Shown: in pieces, positions 20,948 through 32,721 of the stretch
Position numbering within the stretch: position 1 is the first letter of the stretch
Layout: each line of letters begins with the position of its first letter
Source of the DNA: Trichodelitschia bisporula
Taxonomy: Eukaryota; Ascomycota; Dothideomycetes; Phaeotrichales; Phaeotrichaceae
Reading direction: 5' to 3'
Length of the DNA stretch: 64,000 nucleotides
Assembly (NCBI GenBank): GCA_010356995.1
Contig: ML996688.1
Location: 930,001-994,000, forward strand
Program-made: the position numbers and the translations under genes
The notes under the pieces: generated by a model
Seen by the model: the letters and a program-made list of their open reading frames with translations, nothing else
Databases searched by the model: none
Told to the model about the DNA's origin: nothing

Positions 20948-23900
20948 CACTTACAGCGCATCTGATCGCTTCCCAGATCTTCGTCGTTCGGCCTTTTTAC
21001 TAGCGTCACTGTTTTACGCTTTTCGTCCCATTTTCGAGATACCAGCTTCCCAGTTTGTTGGAGCATTGCATGCCGGCCAGGATATCTTCGGAAGGCGGGC
21101 GAAGCCTTTTTCTCTTCATTTCTTGCTACTTCCCGGTGCTAAACCTTCTCTGCTCTCTATTCTCCGATGAAATCTAATGACTGACGATGGCGGGATCTGG
21201 GTCGAATCTGCGCTTTTGCTGCGGGGAAGCGGGAAAGCAACTATGCGTTAGTTTGCCTCCCACCTCTTCTTCCTTTTCATTTTGCTCTCTCGAGATCCGG
21301 GAATCGAGGAGCTGGGTTCTATTCATCTGGCATAGTAACGGTTTTGTTTTTCTTTCTCCATTCTCCTCCCGCGGGATATCGGGTTCTTTCATGGGAATGG
21401 GATAAGCGCGCGGCGGCGGCAGCGAAGGCGTAGTGCGGGAAGGAAAGAGGGTATATCACGGGCAAGCCGCTTTGTTCTCTGTTCCCCGCCATCCTCGTCC
21501 ACGTCCCAATTCTGACTCTGACTTAACAACCCTCCCTTACGCTTTCCTTACGCGTGCCCGGCCTTGCGCCCGCCGTCGGGAATTGCCACTTGAGCACAAG
21601 CGCTCGCGGCGGCACCCCGACATACCAGCTCGCCTTTGCTAGACCGATGCGGGTAGACACTTCATGCTAGCCTACGTTAATCAGCGTCCCGCGCGCCCTA
21701 CCCGCGAGACGGGTACCTACTGCAGTCGCAATACGGATACCAAGAGTAGAGGAGAGTGGGAACATGAAGGTCAATAATCCCCATCCCCACGGCATCCCCG
21801 AGACCCAATTCCCGATTCTAGCCACAACTTACCACACATATCCCCCGGCGAGCCCGCAGCCTTACGCATAACCACCGTGCGGCCCGTCGCGCATGCCGCT
21901 ACAGACACACACACAACACGGTCGGCGCGGCGCGCGCTTGCGCACAGCACGACGAGCACGACCACAGCACAAGGCGCAGATCCGGGCTGCGCCGATCGGG
22001 CAGCAAACGGGGACGCAGCAGATTTGCAGCGCGTGCTACGTCTCTAGCCTGAGAGGGCAGGACGGTAGGCGATGCTTACACACGGCGCGCTGGGCGGCCG
22101 CGAACGGGTTCAGAGCCGTTTCGGCCGCACCGCTTGCGCGCAAGATGAGGCCTGCTGTGCGATGGCGCTGCCGGTGTGGTGGTGCTACGACCGTTTGTTT
22201 TAGAAGGGAGGGGTGGTGGTACACGATTAGCGGGTGGGTGCTCGGCCTTACGAGCGACGGGTTGCGGGCTGTTGGGCGGTAGGTCGTCTGGATGTTGGAC
22301 GGATGGGGAGTAGCGCTTGTCTTTGCTGGGCGGGAAGGAGTTCGAGGGCCGTACCCGGCTAGTATGCCGTGGAGAGGTCGAGGCTGTACTCTGCGGATTG
22401 GAAGGGTGGGTATACGTACAGGGACGAGGTGTCGAGCCGGGGTCTCGAGGCATGGTGGGGTTAGATCGCGAGGAGGATCGCGCGTTGAGCCATCGACCGC
22501 CTTTTTTGCGGGTCGGCGGCGCGGGGTGAGCGGGTGACTAGGAAGCGATGTTGGAAAGTTGCGGCGGGCGGTGCGGGGTGCGCAGAGCAGATGGCGGTGG
22601 CAGGTAGAGAGTTGGATATTAGCCATGCCGTCAGACAGATTGGGGGGTGAGGAGTGAGTCCGGGTGGTGGATTTCCTGGCTTCTGCGTCACCGTGGTCAA
22701 TTTCAGCGAGCGGGGTGGTGTCTTGGTACTGGTGTTGGTCTCCGGGATTGCTTTTCGTAAAGTTGCTGGCCTGGCCTGGCCTTTCCTAGCCTTGCCGTCC
22801 GGTTTGATGGGCGCCCACGGGGAGAGGGACCTGTGCATGTACATGGACTTGCAAATTTGCATGACGGTACGGTGCGCGATACGGCGCGGTAGGGTTGATG
22901 GCTGCTGCCTGACAGTCAATATGAAGTGAGTCAGGCAAATATGCAGCCTCGTTTCTCTCTCATGGCGCAGTCCCGCACAGAGCTTTGCGGTCTTATGATG
23001 ACCGGGACTGAGAGAGGGCTTCAGCGGACGAGAGAAAGGATTCGGGGCTAAACTGCAAAGCGTGACTCGGGCCGGTTCTGTGTGCGTTTATAGTAGAGTC
23101 GTGCTAATGCAAAGAAGGAACATTGCTCGCAGTGCGCCCGCGCAGCATGCGCCCAGGCAGCAAAGCCAACTGGCCCGTGGGCCAGGAAACCTTTCCCAGC
23201 GAGAGTACGTACCCGGCAAGGCTGTGGGCGGTGGATAAGGCTCGCAGCGAGCTAGCGAGTCAGTTGGGATGGGGGGGAGAGTGAGTTGGTTGGAGGCTGT
23301 CTCCGCACGTCAAATTAATGTCCTGCAGTAGCATCCGGGTCGGACATGACTCTCCTGGACGGAAGGACGCCGGCTAAGGCGATATCACGTCAGTCGAATG
23401 CCGCATTTTGACTTTTAGCGGTTGAGCGAGCGGAAGTGGCGCTCGTGGTGGGGGTGGAGGGGAGGGGATAAATGGGTGTGGAAGACAAGGATTGCCGGCG
23501 GTGTGTGAAAGTCGAAACGGACGACGCATGACGGCATGTATGTACGTACGTACAGTGTGCTAGCGTTGTTCAAGAAAGACGTGTACGGGAGCTAAGGCGC
23601 GATAGAATCACTCGCAGGATCGGCGCATGGTGGCTGAGGGGGAAACGATGAGATGGTGTGCGATTGGGGGGGGGGGAGGGATGGGATTGCAGGATGGAGG
23701 GGGGAAGGACAGACGAGACGAAGGGTATCGGTGTGTACTCCGTATACGTGGCGCATTAGAACTAGTATGTGATGGTGTGGCAGAAAAGGTACTTGGGCGA
23801 TGTACCTCTCCCAAGCAAAGGCTGAGTAGTAGCGGTGATGATGGTTGAGCGTTGAGGTTTGAGGTTGTGGTGATGAAGTGAAGTGAAGAGAACAAAGTGG

Positions 23901-24044
23901 CCAAAGCCAAAAAGATGCCACGTTGCCTGGGGCATTCATTGACGACGATGGACCCACAATCTGCGGCAGGAAGTCCTCCGACCTCCGACTCTACTTGAGA
24001 CGCTTTGGACAGGCCTTGACGACGACACGTCTTCTCAGCTTCTC

Positions 24045-24093
<49 letters not shown>

Positions 24094-26174
24094 ACTCTCC
24101 CCTCGCTTCATCGTCATTGTAACCTCTTCTCTCTATCGCCTACATCCGCCACCACCACCATCATCGTCATCGTCAAGAGATCACCGTAGTTCAAAGGAAC
24201 AAGCCAGGGATTTTCTAGCGATCTCCCGCAGCTGGACCAGACAATCCCCACCACATCATCGTTTCCGACTCGTATCTCGCATCTCGCCCTACGGTGGCTT
24301 GATCGATCTACCCCGGTCTTCCCCCATGGCTAACGTCCCTCGTCTCCAAAACCCTCAACACCTCACATATAGCCGGGGCGGTCTCCGCTATACATGTTCA
24401 GTGTCCCGCACTTGAAACACCGCCCGCTTGGACCTTTCCCTCATTCCACGGCTAAGTACAGTTACTGGTCACCGACAGTGCTCCTTAGTCCCAACAACCT
24501 TTCCCCAGTCCCCCGCGTCTGCATGCTGCATATCCCTGAAGAGAGCAAGCGAAAGCAAGCGAGCGAATCCTTCCGCGAACTCCCCCACCTCCCCTTGCAC
24601 TCGTCGCTCTCTCTTGTGCCTTTGCTGCTTTCTGCTTTCCGCTTGCATGGTTGCCCCATAAGTCTTGCAGCAAAAACACGGCTGAGTGCCTTCTCGTCAG
24701 TTTCCTCTTCCGGTCGGCAGCACTCTCCCATCGCTGTGCTCCCCGATATCCACGCGCCTGGGTTTTACGCCACGCTTCTTTTCTTCATCCTTCTCCTCGC
24801 CATCTCTTCGGCGATTCCGCAAATGCTCGCACACAGACTCTTTTTTTTTGCCCTGCTATAGTAGCACGTACAGACCCCAGACCCAAAAACCTCACCCCCC
24901 ACCCCCTGCCAAACTTTGGCCAGCGAACACCGCCTAACCCCGGTGCTGCTCCCCTCCTTTTGGGCCGGCCAAACCCCAAGCTTTCCTTTCCAGGTTTTCC
25001 GCTGTATATTGCTCGACGGCCGGGGACCATGTTGCGCATCGCATATCGTCGCAAACTCAACAGCCCGCTATGCTGTGTGCGGGCCTGCTGCTGGTCAGCG
25101 CCAGGCTGGCGCAGGAGGTTAGCCAAGCCTCTCAGCCATGCAATTCTTGTCGCAGCTTGAAGATCGTTCCGTGCACGTTCTAGAAAGCAGCAGGGCTGCC
25201 TGCACTTGCACACCTTCCGTACTTCCGCCATCTTGCCGGCCTTGCTGCAAGATACAATTCATGCGCCATTGGAACCGGCGGCTGCAGAGTTCCCGTCCCA
25301 ATCCATCGATACAGCCTCCTCCCGAACGCCCTTTGGGCTCTCCATCACCAGGCGCGCGGCGCTGGCGCGAGGCTGCCAAATGAGCTACCCCCCCTCCCCA
25401 ATATCCCCGCCCTAAGCAAACCGTTCCATCCCTCCACCTCCAAAACGAACACCCCACGAACTGTCCTTAACTATTCACTGTAAGATGCTAGCTCAACACA
25501 AGCACCTACGCACCGGCACATTCACGGCCAATGCCCCAAGATTGCAGTGCCGGTGTGTGCCATTCCGGCAATGGACCACCGCATTATGCCCGCAACAGAA
25601 TCTGTCTCTCCCGCTGCCCGACCCAGCCGAACGTCCCCCCCCCCCTTCTCCTCCCTCCCAATCCACCCACCACCCCTCCCCACCTCCCTTCAGGAACATA
25701 TGCCGTCTCGTGGGAGAATAGATGCCTCGTTGCCCACTTCACGGGCGCCTGGGCTTCTTGTGTGTCCGTGTGCCGACTGCTGCGCCTGCCTTGCACTTGC
25801 TTCGCACACCTCTGATATGGAAGGGTGTGATCCGAGCTCCTCTTAATGCTGCTCTGCGAATCGCAGAACCCATCCCCAAGGGTTATAATGCGCACGCGCA
25901 CCCGGCTCTTAGTGATGAGGATCTTTTTGCTCCACACCCCTCCCTCGCCCCCATCCCCAACCCTATATCCGTTTCCAGATAACCCTCGAACCCCGGACTT
26001 GCTAAGCTTTCCGCCCTCTGTCTATGGCGCCTCGCTTCGGGTTACTTCCGCCGAAGCCATAATTCTGAACGTGCGCGATACACATCTCTGCTCCATTCTC
26101 GGCGTCGACTTTACACCCTGGGCTCTATCTTTCTGGCTCTGGTCTCACCGGGCGACGTGCCAGAGCCAATCTAG
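20948..26174. other. Long gene-free interval with strand-skew switch
   Basis: 5.2 kb without a supported protein gene. From about 21.9 to 23.9 kb the + strand is G/purine-rich (11-G run at 23666-23676). At about 24.0 kb it switches abruptly to C/T-rich, beginning with the TC microsatellite, and stays so to the third SANT/Myb gene (11-C run at 25635-25645). The right half is probably promoter and leader of that gene, possibly with a first exon I could not place. The left half may carry a minus-strand noncoding transcript. Confidence 0.55.
24046..24093 (+). repeat. (TC)n microsatellite
   Basis: 48 bases of TC dinucleotides with one G interruption at 24083. It sits at the point where the strand skew switches from purine- to pyrimidine-rich. 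Confidence 0.95.
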
Positions 26175-27599
26175 CTCTGGCAGTCTCCATGCATATTCGC
26201 AACGCTGGCTCGATCATATCGAGACTTCGCCCTCGACTATGGAATACAAGAACACCACTCGGGAGAAGGCGACTCTACCGTTGGCGCGACCGCAGGGCAT
26301 CACCATCATCAGACCGCGAGCGTGGACCCGCAGCATCATCAAAATCTGCTTCAGCAGTACGGCTTAGCCGCAGCCACAGCGGTAGCTGCCGGGGGGCATC
26401 AGCATCAACATCAGCAGAATCCGTTTCTGCAGGTCTCTTCGCCGCTCCAGACGCTTCAGCAACAACATGGGGTGCAGCATCATCAGCACCTGGTACGAGT
26501 CTCAAGCGTAGTCGAATCTGCCAATCCGGCGACCACTCCTATCCACGCGCCCCAAATGCTGCGTCACCAGCAGCAGATGTCCCATCACCACCACGCCCCC
26601 GCCTATGCCACCGGTCCCTCAGTAGCCGGCTCTTCTGCCCACTCCCACCACTCCCACCTCGACTACGCCCCACCGCCATCGCGGAAGCGCTCCCGCCCCG
26701 GAGACGACCTCCAACTCGACCTCCAAGGCCTCTCGGGCCTCACAGATGTCGGCCATACGTCATCGGATTCGCTTGTCGAGCTCACCCCGCATGGCCGCCA
26801 CGCACAATCCCAGCACTCCCATCACCAGCCTCAGCACTCCCACTCCCACTCTCATTCTCATTCGCACTCCCATCAGCACCATCAGATCCCTACGCCCCTC
26901 TACCAGCAGGTCCCGGGTCCGGGACAGAATATCCCACCTCCGCTCCCTACGCCGCCACAGCACCATCACCACCGCCTGCCGAACCAACCGCCCCCGAACA
27001 AAATGCGCCGCCTGGGAGGGGGCTATGGCGATTCCTCTCCCACGGCGCCGCATCACCACCACGGCCCGCCGAGCGTGGTAGGGCAAGAAGGGATGCCCGC
27101 GCCCGCACCGCGACCACGGGGCCCAAAGCTCAAATTTACGCCGGAGGACGACCAGCTACTGGTGGACTTGAAGGAGAAGAAAAACCTGACGTGGAAGCAA
27201 ATTGCCGACTTCTTCCCGGGACGAAGCTCGGGGACCCTCCAAGTGCGATACTGTACCAAGCTTAAGGCGAAGACAACGGTTTGGACGGACGAAATGGTAC
27301 GTTTTTGTGTTCTGCGCGTGTTTGGTGTGAGGCGCCCGCAAGGCTAACCACGTGAATAGGTCCTCAAGCTGCGCAATGCAATGCGAGAGTATGAAAATGA
27401 CAGGTGGCGCATCATATCAACGAAAGTGGGGAGCGGGTTCTCGCCGACAGCGTGTAAGGAGAAGGCCAGCGAGATTGCGGCGGTGGATGCGGGGGAGACA
27501 GTGGACGATCCCGCGACCGCGGACGAGAGCAGTTTCGATCAGGCGCAAACCGAGCAGCCGGGTTCGGCATCGACGGATCATGGTCCGGGTTTTCAATGA
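26175..27599 (+). CDS. SANT/Myb-like DNA-binding protein 3 (5' end unresolved)
   Basis: Two exons are firm: the open frame ending at 27296 and 27360..27599, joined phase 0 by a 63-bp intron (gtacgt...aatag). The frame is open back to a stop at 26172-26174 but has no ATG before about 26556, so a start exon probably lies upstream; the given start only marks the open frame. The N-terminal two thirds is His/Gln/Pro low complexity (HQHQHQQ, SHSHSHSH). The C-terminal part has two SANT repeats: LKFTPEDDQLLVDLKEKK and LTWKQIADFFPGRSSGTLQV, then VWTDEM joined across the intron to VLKLRNAMREYENDRWRII. The second repeat parallels that of the gene at 20.0-20.9 kb. Likely nuclear regulator with a polyQ/H activation-type region. 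Confidence 0.85.
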
Positions 27600-30476
27600 C
27601 AATTAGCCCCTCTTTTCAGCCTGCAGGCTGTACGATAGAGGAGGGGCGTATATTCGTGTGGCTGGGCCACATGGGGAGGTATTGATACGAACTGTGAGGT
27701 CTATCCGAGTTTCTTAGGTGAGGGGTGCGGGTGGTGTTTTCGATACGATCTTTTACCCACTTTATGGTATTGTTTAGCTGTAGATCTTTGCATCATTTTT
27801 CTTCCACGTTGGCAGAGGGGAAGGGCATCACTCGGCGTCGGTAGATGTAGGCAAAGAGGGGGGATGTACGGCGTTTACACACGGACGATACGGCGGAACA
27901 CGATACACTCGCTTTCATGGTCATGGAATCACGGCTCATTTGCGCATACTACAGAAACGGAGAGGAACCATTGTCTTCAGGTGGTGGTAGGGACCTAGGC
28001 GCTCCAGGCACGAAAGAACAAAAGAGAAGACACGGCGCGGTCGGTGGTAACTCGTTTTACAGGATCTTAGATGATTTTCATCGTTTGCTGGCAGATTTTC
28101 TCCTGCAGAGATACCCTTTTACTCTTTGTTTCGTCTCGGTCGCTATATGGGGATAGGGGAGTCGAGGGGCCATCAGGATCGAGACCACACACTCGCTGCT
28201 GCTGGTTTGGGTACATCCGCACTTCTTTGCTTGTTGTCTATTTGGAGGGAACAGGACGTATAGGGAGATAGGGCTAGCAACGCGTTTCTTTCATCGTTCA
28301 CCTGATTTCAAATGCACCCCCGCATCAGCTCTCCCCCGCGTCTCGCTCCTCGCCAAGTTGCTCAGAACCTAACCCTCACCCCCGTGCTCATATAGACATC
28401 AATGCAGAAAAAAGCCCGCGAATATAGAGCGTTATGCGCGAGCGTTCCGCACGGCACGTGCGCCCGCCACCCCCGCATGGCCATGTTGTTGCATCTATAC
28501 GGGCGTCTTTGTAAGCCCCTGCGCCGCCCCAGTGCTGCCGCGGCGCCGATCCTTAGGTATAGGGAGCGGGGCGTGGTGATAAAGCCCTGCGGCGGGGTGG
28601 CTCTGCGGGGGGTGGGGAAGGAGGGGGGCGCGGGCGATGGACGGCGCGAGCACTGGAAAGGCGAGGCGAGGCGAGAAAGGGCGGGCTCTATATCTCCAAC
28701 GGGGGCCTGCGGATAAGTCTGCACAGAGGAGGGGCCGGTTGGCGCCAGGGCTTTGCTGTTAAGTCCGCGCACGGCGCCGGGGGCAACGGGCGGCGGGCCT
28801 GCGGCTGACTCGTGAGGCTGGGCTGGCTCGGCGGTGTGGCGGGCCTGGTCCTGGGCTATAGCGGCGGTGGGGAGACGGCGGGCGGCGTTGCGTCCGGGTG
28901 GGGCGGCTTGGGGGGCGGGGATGGGGTGGGTTGAGTTCGGGAGGAGGCCGGGCTGGGGAGGGGTGGGCCGAGTGCAGAGCTTGGTGAGGAGAAGATAAGT
29001 GGGCGCTGGGTGGTGGCGAGGCGTTGGGCTGGGAGGGGGGAAGGGGTTGAGGCTAGACGGGTGGAAGGCGGGGGGTATATGTTCGTTGATATAGATCGGT
29101 GGTGGCGTGTGAGTGGCTGCTGGGCGGCGGGCTGGACTGTAAGTGTTTAGTTGGCTAGCCTCAGACGCTTGAGAGGAATTGGAGGGATTGGTTGAGATGA
29201 TCACAGAGCTGGTGGACTTGCGGGTGGGGGGCTGGTTGGTGAGCTTCTTGTTCTGTGGTGGGAGGTGGGGGTTTGGATGTAGACGAAGGGTGATCGCGTC
29301 ATTGGGCGCCTGCGGAAGCTAACGCGGCTTTGACGGCGAGCAAGATTGGACACCTGCGATGCTCTACTGGCTCAGACTCATATTTGGGTGAGCCAAGTTT
29401 TGTCGAGGCTTGCAGAGATTCGGCGTGCCTGGAAAGCCAGTATGGGATGGGATATCCGGCTTTGATCAAGGCGGAAATGGAAAGACCTTACGAGCTATCA
29501 AGAGAATAAATTGACTCCGGTACATGGAGCAAGTTTCGGATATACTTCCGGAAGTAGACGGTATCGGGAAGGCAGTCATGGTCGGCTCATGTGGCCGCAT
29601 CCCGCGCTTTCCGGCCCGACTCCAATACTGGAAACCGGGGACACAGTCGGCACTTGGTGTGCTTTATGACCTTGCCGCTTTCATACTCTCTACACTCCCC
29701 AAAAAAGAGGGAAGGTCAGGAAGGTCAGGAAGGTTATTTGATATCTCTGGCAAAGTTTTTCGAGATGCCCGGTTTCCGCTTTCAGTTTTGTTGGCCATAA
29801 ACTTGATGCCTATGCGTCATGGCCTGTTCCGTGTGCTAGTGCCAAAATCCAAACGGAGTCTATTGATATTATACTGTTTATCAGCTTCTGGAAGACAACT
29901 GGACAAGGATTCGAGTTGGAGCTTCCGCTTCTCATTCCTGTTTGGATGGTGGAAGGTCATCTGCGGTAGCATGAGGCGGCGGGCTTTTGATACGGTCTGA
30001 GATACTTTTTGGTTGGATGCAATCTTACCCCATCAAAAGATTTGTTCAATATTTTGCTTGTGAACTCAAAGCAGGCGAAGAAAAAATAGTTGCAGCATCA
30101 CAAATGCCGCGTCGGAGATGGTTGAGGTGGCTGTGGTTGAGATAAGGCTGGAGGTCATCACCAGAAAAAGTCGTGGCCGTACCTGCCTATGGCTCAAGGG
30201 CCATCCTAAAATATTGTAACGGCCCTGGGGGCCGTTTTTGCAAGTGGAAGCGGTAGTAACTTTCTTCAGTGGCACTTGGTCGGTGCGCCTTGCATAGAAC
30301 AAGCCACTGGAGAAGCGGCTGCAACTTTTTAGCGTGGCTCGTGGGTCTTGGTGTCGGTAGCGGCAAATGGTTAACCCGCTCCAGGCCGCACACCAGATTT
30401 CGCAAAGAGATTCCCCCACCAATTCATCTCCGCCTCGACAAGATATCCACGACACCTCACACACAAATACGCCAAA
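27600..30476. other. Intergenic, about 2.9 kb
   Basis: No supported gene. 28.4-29.2 kb is G-rich on + and gives a proline-rich minus-strand frame that I reject. 29.5-30.0 kb has an open frame with no bias. The last few hundred bases are the promoter of uL14. A short tandem AGGTCAGGA (three copies) lies near 29712-29735. Confidence 0.5.
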
Positions 30477-31112
30477 ATGTCTTCAAAGCGGGGGTATGTG
30501 CTGCCAGCGGTGGAATTGCCGCCTCCGTATTTTTCTGGACAGCGAAGTTAACGAATTCACAGTCGTGGTTCCTCCGGGAACAAGCTCAAGATGACGCTCG
30601 GTCTTCCTGTGTACGCAACCCCCCCGCTCTCCTCGCGATACTCGAAATACGTTCCTTCGATGCTCGAAACTCTTGAGAAGGATTCCTTTGGCTAACATGT
30701 GCACAGCGGTGCCGTCATGAATTGCTGCGACAACTCGGGTGCTCGCAACCTGTACATCATCTCCGTCAAGGGCATTGGCGCGCGCCTGAACCGTCTCCCC
30801 GCTGCCGGCGTTGGCGACATGGTCATGGCGACCGTCAAGAAGGGCAAGCCTGAGCTCCGCAAGAAGGTCATGCCGGCGGTGGTCGTGCGCCAGAGCAAGC
30901 CGTGGCGTCGGGCGGACGGCATCTACCTCTACTTCGAGGACAATGCTGGTGTTATCGTCAACCCCAAGGGCGAGATGAAGGGCTCGGCCATCACTGGGCC
31001 GGTTGGCAAGGAGGCTGCTGAGCTGTGGCCGGTACGTTTTGTCCACTTGGAGTGGAAGATTGAGGCTAACTCCCGCTAGCGTATTGCCAGCAACTCCGGT
31101 GTGGTGATGTGA
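30477..31112 (+). CDS. RPL23: 60S ribosomal protein uL14
   Basis: Universal ribosomal protein uL14 (eukaryotic L23) of the large subunit, at the subunit interface near the factor-binding site. CDS join(30477..30493,30563..30610,30707..31031,31080..31112) encodes 140 residues, the normal eukaryotic length. The tiny first exon gives MSSKRG; exon 2 gives [16 protein letters not shown]; exon 3 has the conserved [31 protein letters not shown] and [16 protein letters not shown]; exon 4 gives [10 protein letters not shown]. The early split into small exons is typical for fungal ribosomal protein genes. Confidence 0.97.
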
Positions 31113-31628
31113 AATGGTTTCTTGCATGTTTTCTGCTGGGTTCAACGGTGCATCTGGACGGGTGTATATCCTCTGCGACGTAGACTTCGGCGCATATAGC
31201 GCGGTCGTGGAATGAAAACAGTTGAAGGACAATGAATCACGAATTGTGCGAGGGCAATTCGACTGTTGAATGTGCACAGTGGGCATGCTCAGTCTGTCAA
31301 TATCCGAAGGCATAGTACGCGACATCCACCAATGTCGGTCGTGTCGTTTGATTACTAGACCATGTTTATCTCGGCAGACAAGGCTCTAGCTCGACTAGTC
31401 GGTGACGTATCGCTCATCAGTTCAACCTCTTCTATAGTGTATACGACTCTGTCCATCGCCGGGTCTGGAGGGTCTTGTCTGCTGAATGATATATGCAGGG
31501 CCGACTTCTCTCGATGCCAGATGTCCACAGAGCTTCCAATGGTGTTCAGTCTGCTTATTTACAGCAAAAAACCCCCGATTGTTCCGGCACTTGAGCCCGG
31601 TCATCGGGGGCCCAAACAGCCCAAGTTG
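31113..31628. other. Intergenic, convergent 3' ends
   Basis: 3' regions of uL14 and of the convergent GH43 gene. Nothing else seen. Confidence 0.6.
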
Positions 31629-32721
31629 TTATTCTATGCTCGGCCAGCCGCCCTCGAAAGAGAGCTTGTTCCACCCGAACGACTTCCGCCCATCCTCCGC
31701 GTTCGGGTTGATTTTTCTGTCCACTTGCGGCCCGTCAGTACGCCATTGCCTCCGTATACATGATCTGAGAACTCACCATAGTGGTAGTAAAGCACCGGTC
31801 CATGCTTAGGATCGTTGAACACACCCTGCCCACCAGCCGCATACACATTCCCATGACTTTGCAGTACAACCGTCCCCCCACCCTTCGTACACGACTTCCC
31901 GCTCTTATCCACATACGTCCCCGTGGCGCTATCCGCTCGACACACCTTGATCTTATACTCATCCCCCGGCTTCACATTCTTCAAGTTACAACAACTCCCA
32001 TGACTGAAAAACACATAATACTTCCCGGCATGCGGGAAGATATACCCGCCCTCCACCGGGTTGCCCTTGACCACCGTGTCTCTCACTATATTCCGCACGT
32101 CCCCGCCCCCGCGCTTCGTCGGGCTGCTCATGTCTACGACTTGCAACCCGTCCCAGAAGGACCCGAATGTGAGGAAGAGTTTGCTGCCCGCGGCGACTAG
32201 GTTCCCGTCGATGGCGTTGTAGTTCCCGCCCTTGTTGGCGCCTGTGGAGACGCCCGTGCTGCCGTGATCGGTCCAGTCGCCTGCGTTCATGGACTTAGAG
32301 CTTGCGACGCCGATGACGCTGTCTTTGGCGCCGAAGGTGCTGACGCTGTAGTAGCAGTAGTATGTGTCGCCGACTTTTTGCACGTCGGGTGCCTGGCGCA
32401 CACATTACATTAGCCACCAATCCTCATGTTCGGAGCGGACCCACGCACCCACGGATCCCCGGCATTCTTGTGTGACACGTTTGCCCGCCCCTTCAGTACG
32501 CTCCCGGCCCGTTTCCAGGGCCCGCTGATGGAGGGCGCGGTGTGGATGCTGATGCCGTCGTGCGATGCGAAGCGGAAATATGTCCCGTCGGAGGTGCGCT
32601 GGATGAGTGCTGGGTCGTGGACCAGGCTCGTGCAGGCGCCGCTGCAGGGGCCTGGGTTCGCAGCTGCGCTCACCAGCAGCACGGAGTGCAGCAAGGAGAG
32701 GAGGAGGGCAAGGAGACGCAT
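31629..32721 (-). CDS. Secreted GH43 endo-1,5-alpha-L-arabinanase
   Basis: Cleaves alpha-1,5-arabinan of pectin side chains outside the cell. CDS complement(join(31629..31723,31777..32392,32449..32721)), 327 residues. Signal peptide 1-19 (MRLLALLLSLLHSVLLVSA). Five-bladed propeller enzyme with the three expected acids: general base Asp36 in VHDPALI, pKa-tuning Asp153 in NAIDGNL and general acid Glu205 in PVEGGYIF. The WAPDV motif is completed exactly by joining exons 1 and 2 (DPW|APDV), and GH43 YYCYYSVSTFG follows. The last exon gives WNKLSFEGGWPSIE, the usual C-terminal strand. Length fits fungal secreted arabinanases with no binding module. Cys pairs (CSGAC, SCC) suggest disulfides. Confidence 0.93.

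Noticed and set aside
22036-22919. Two overlapping minus-strand open frames (196 and 152 codons)
   Set aside because: Composition mirrors the local G-skew; no domain. Kept only as part of the possible noncoding transcript.
26189-27265. 358-codon + frame overlapping SANT/Myb gene 3
   Set aside because: The other frame encodes the SANT repeats and splices correctly; this one is Arg/Pro/Ser noise in another phase.
28362-29204. 280-codon open frame on the minus strand, proline-rich
   Set aside because: Composition follows the G-rich + strand, there is no domain, signal or conserved motif, and the codon pattern is not that of the real genes nearby.
29524-30000. 158-codon open frame on the + strand
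   Set aside because: No third-position bias, no recognisable family; the region is probably uL14 upstream sequence.
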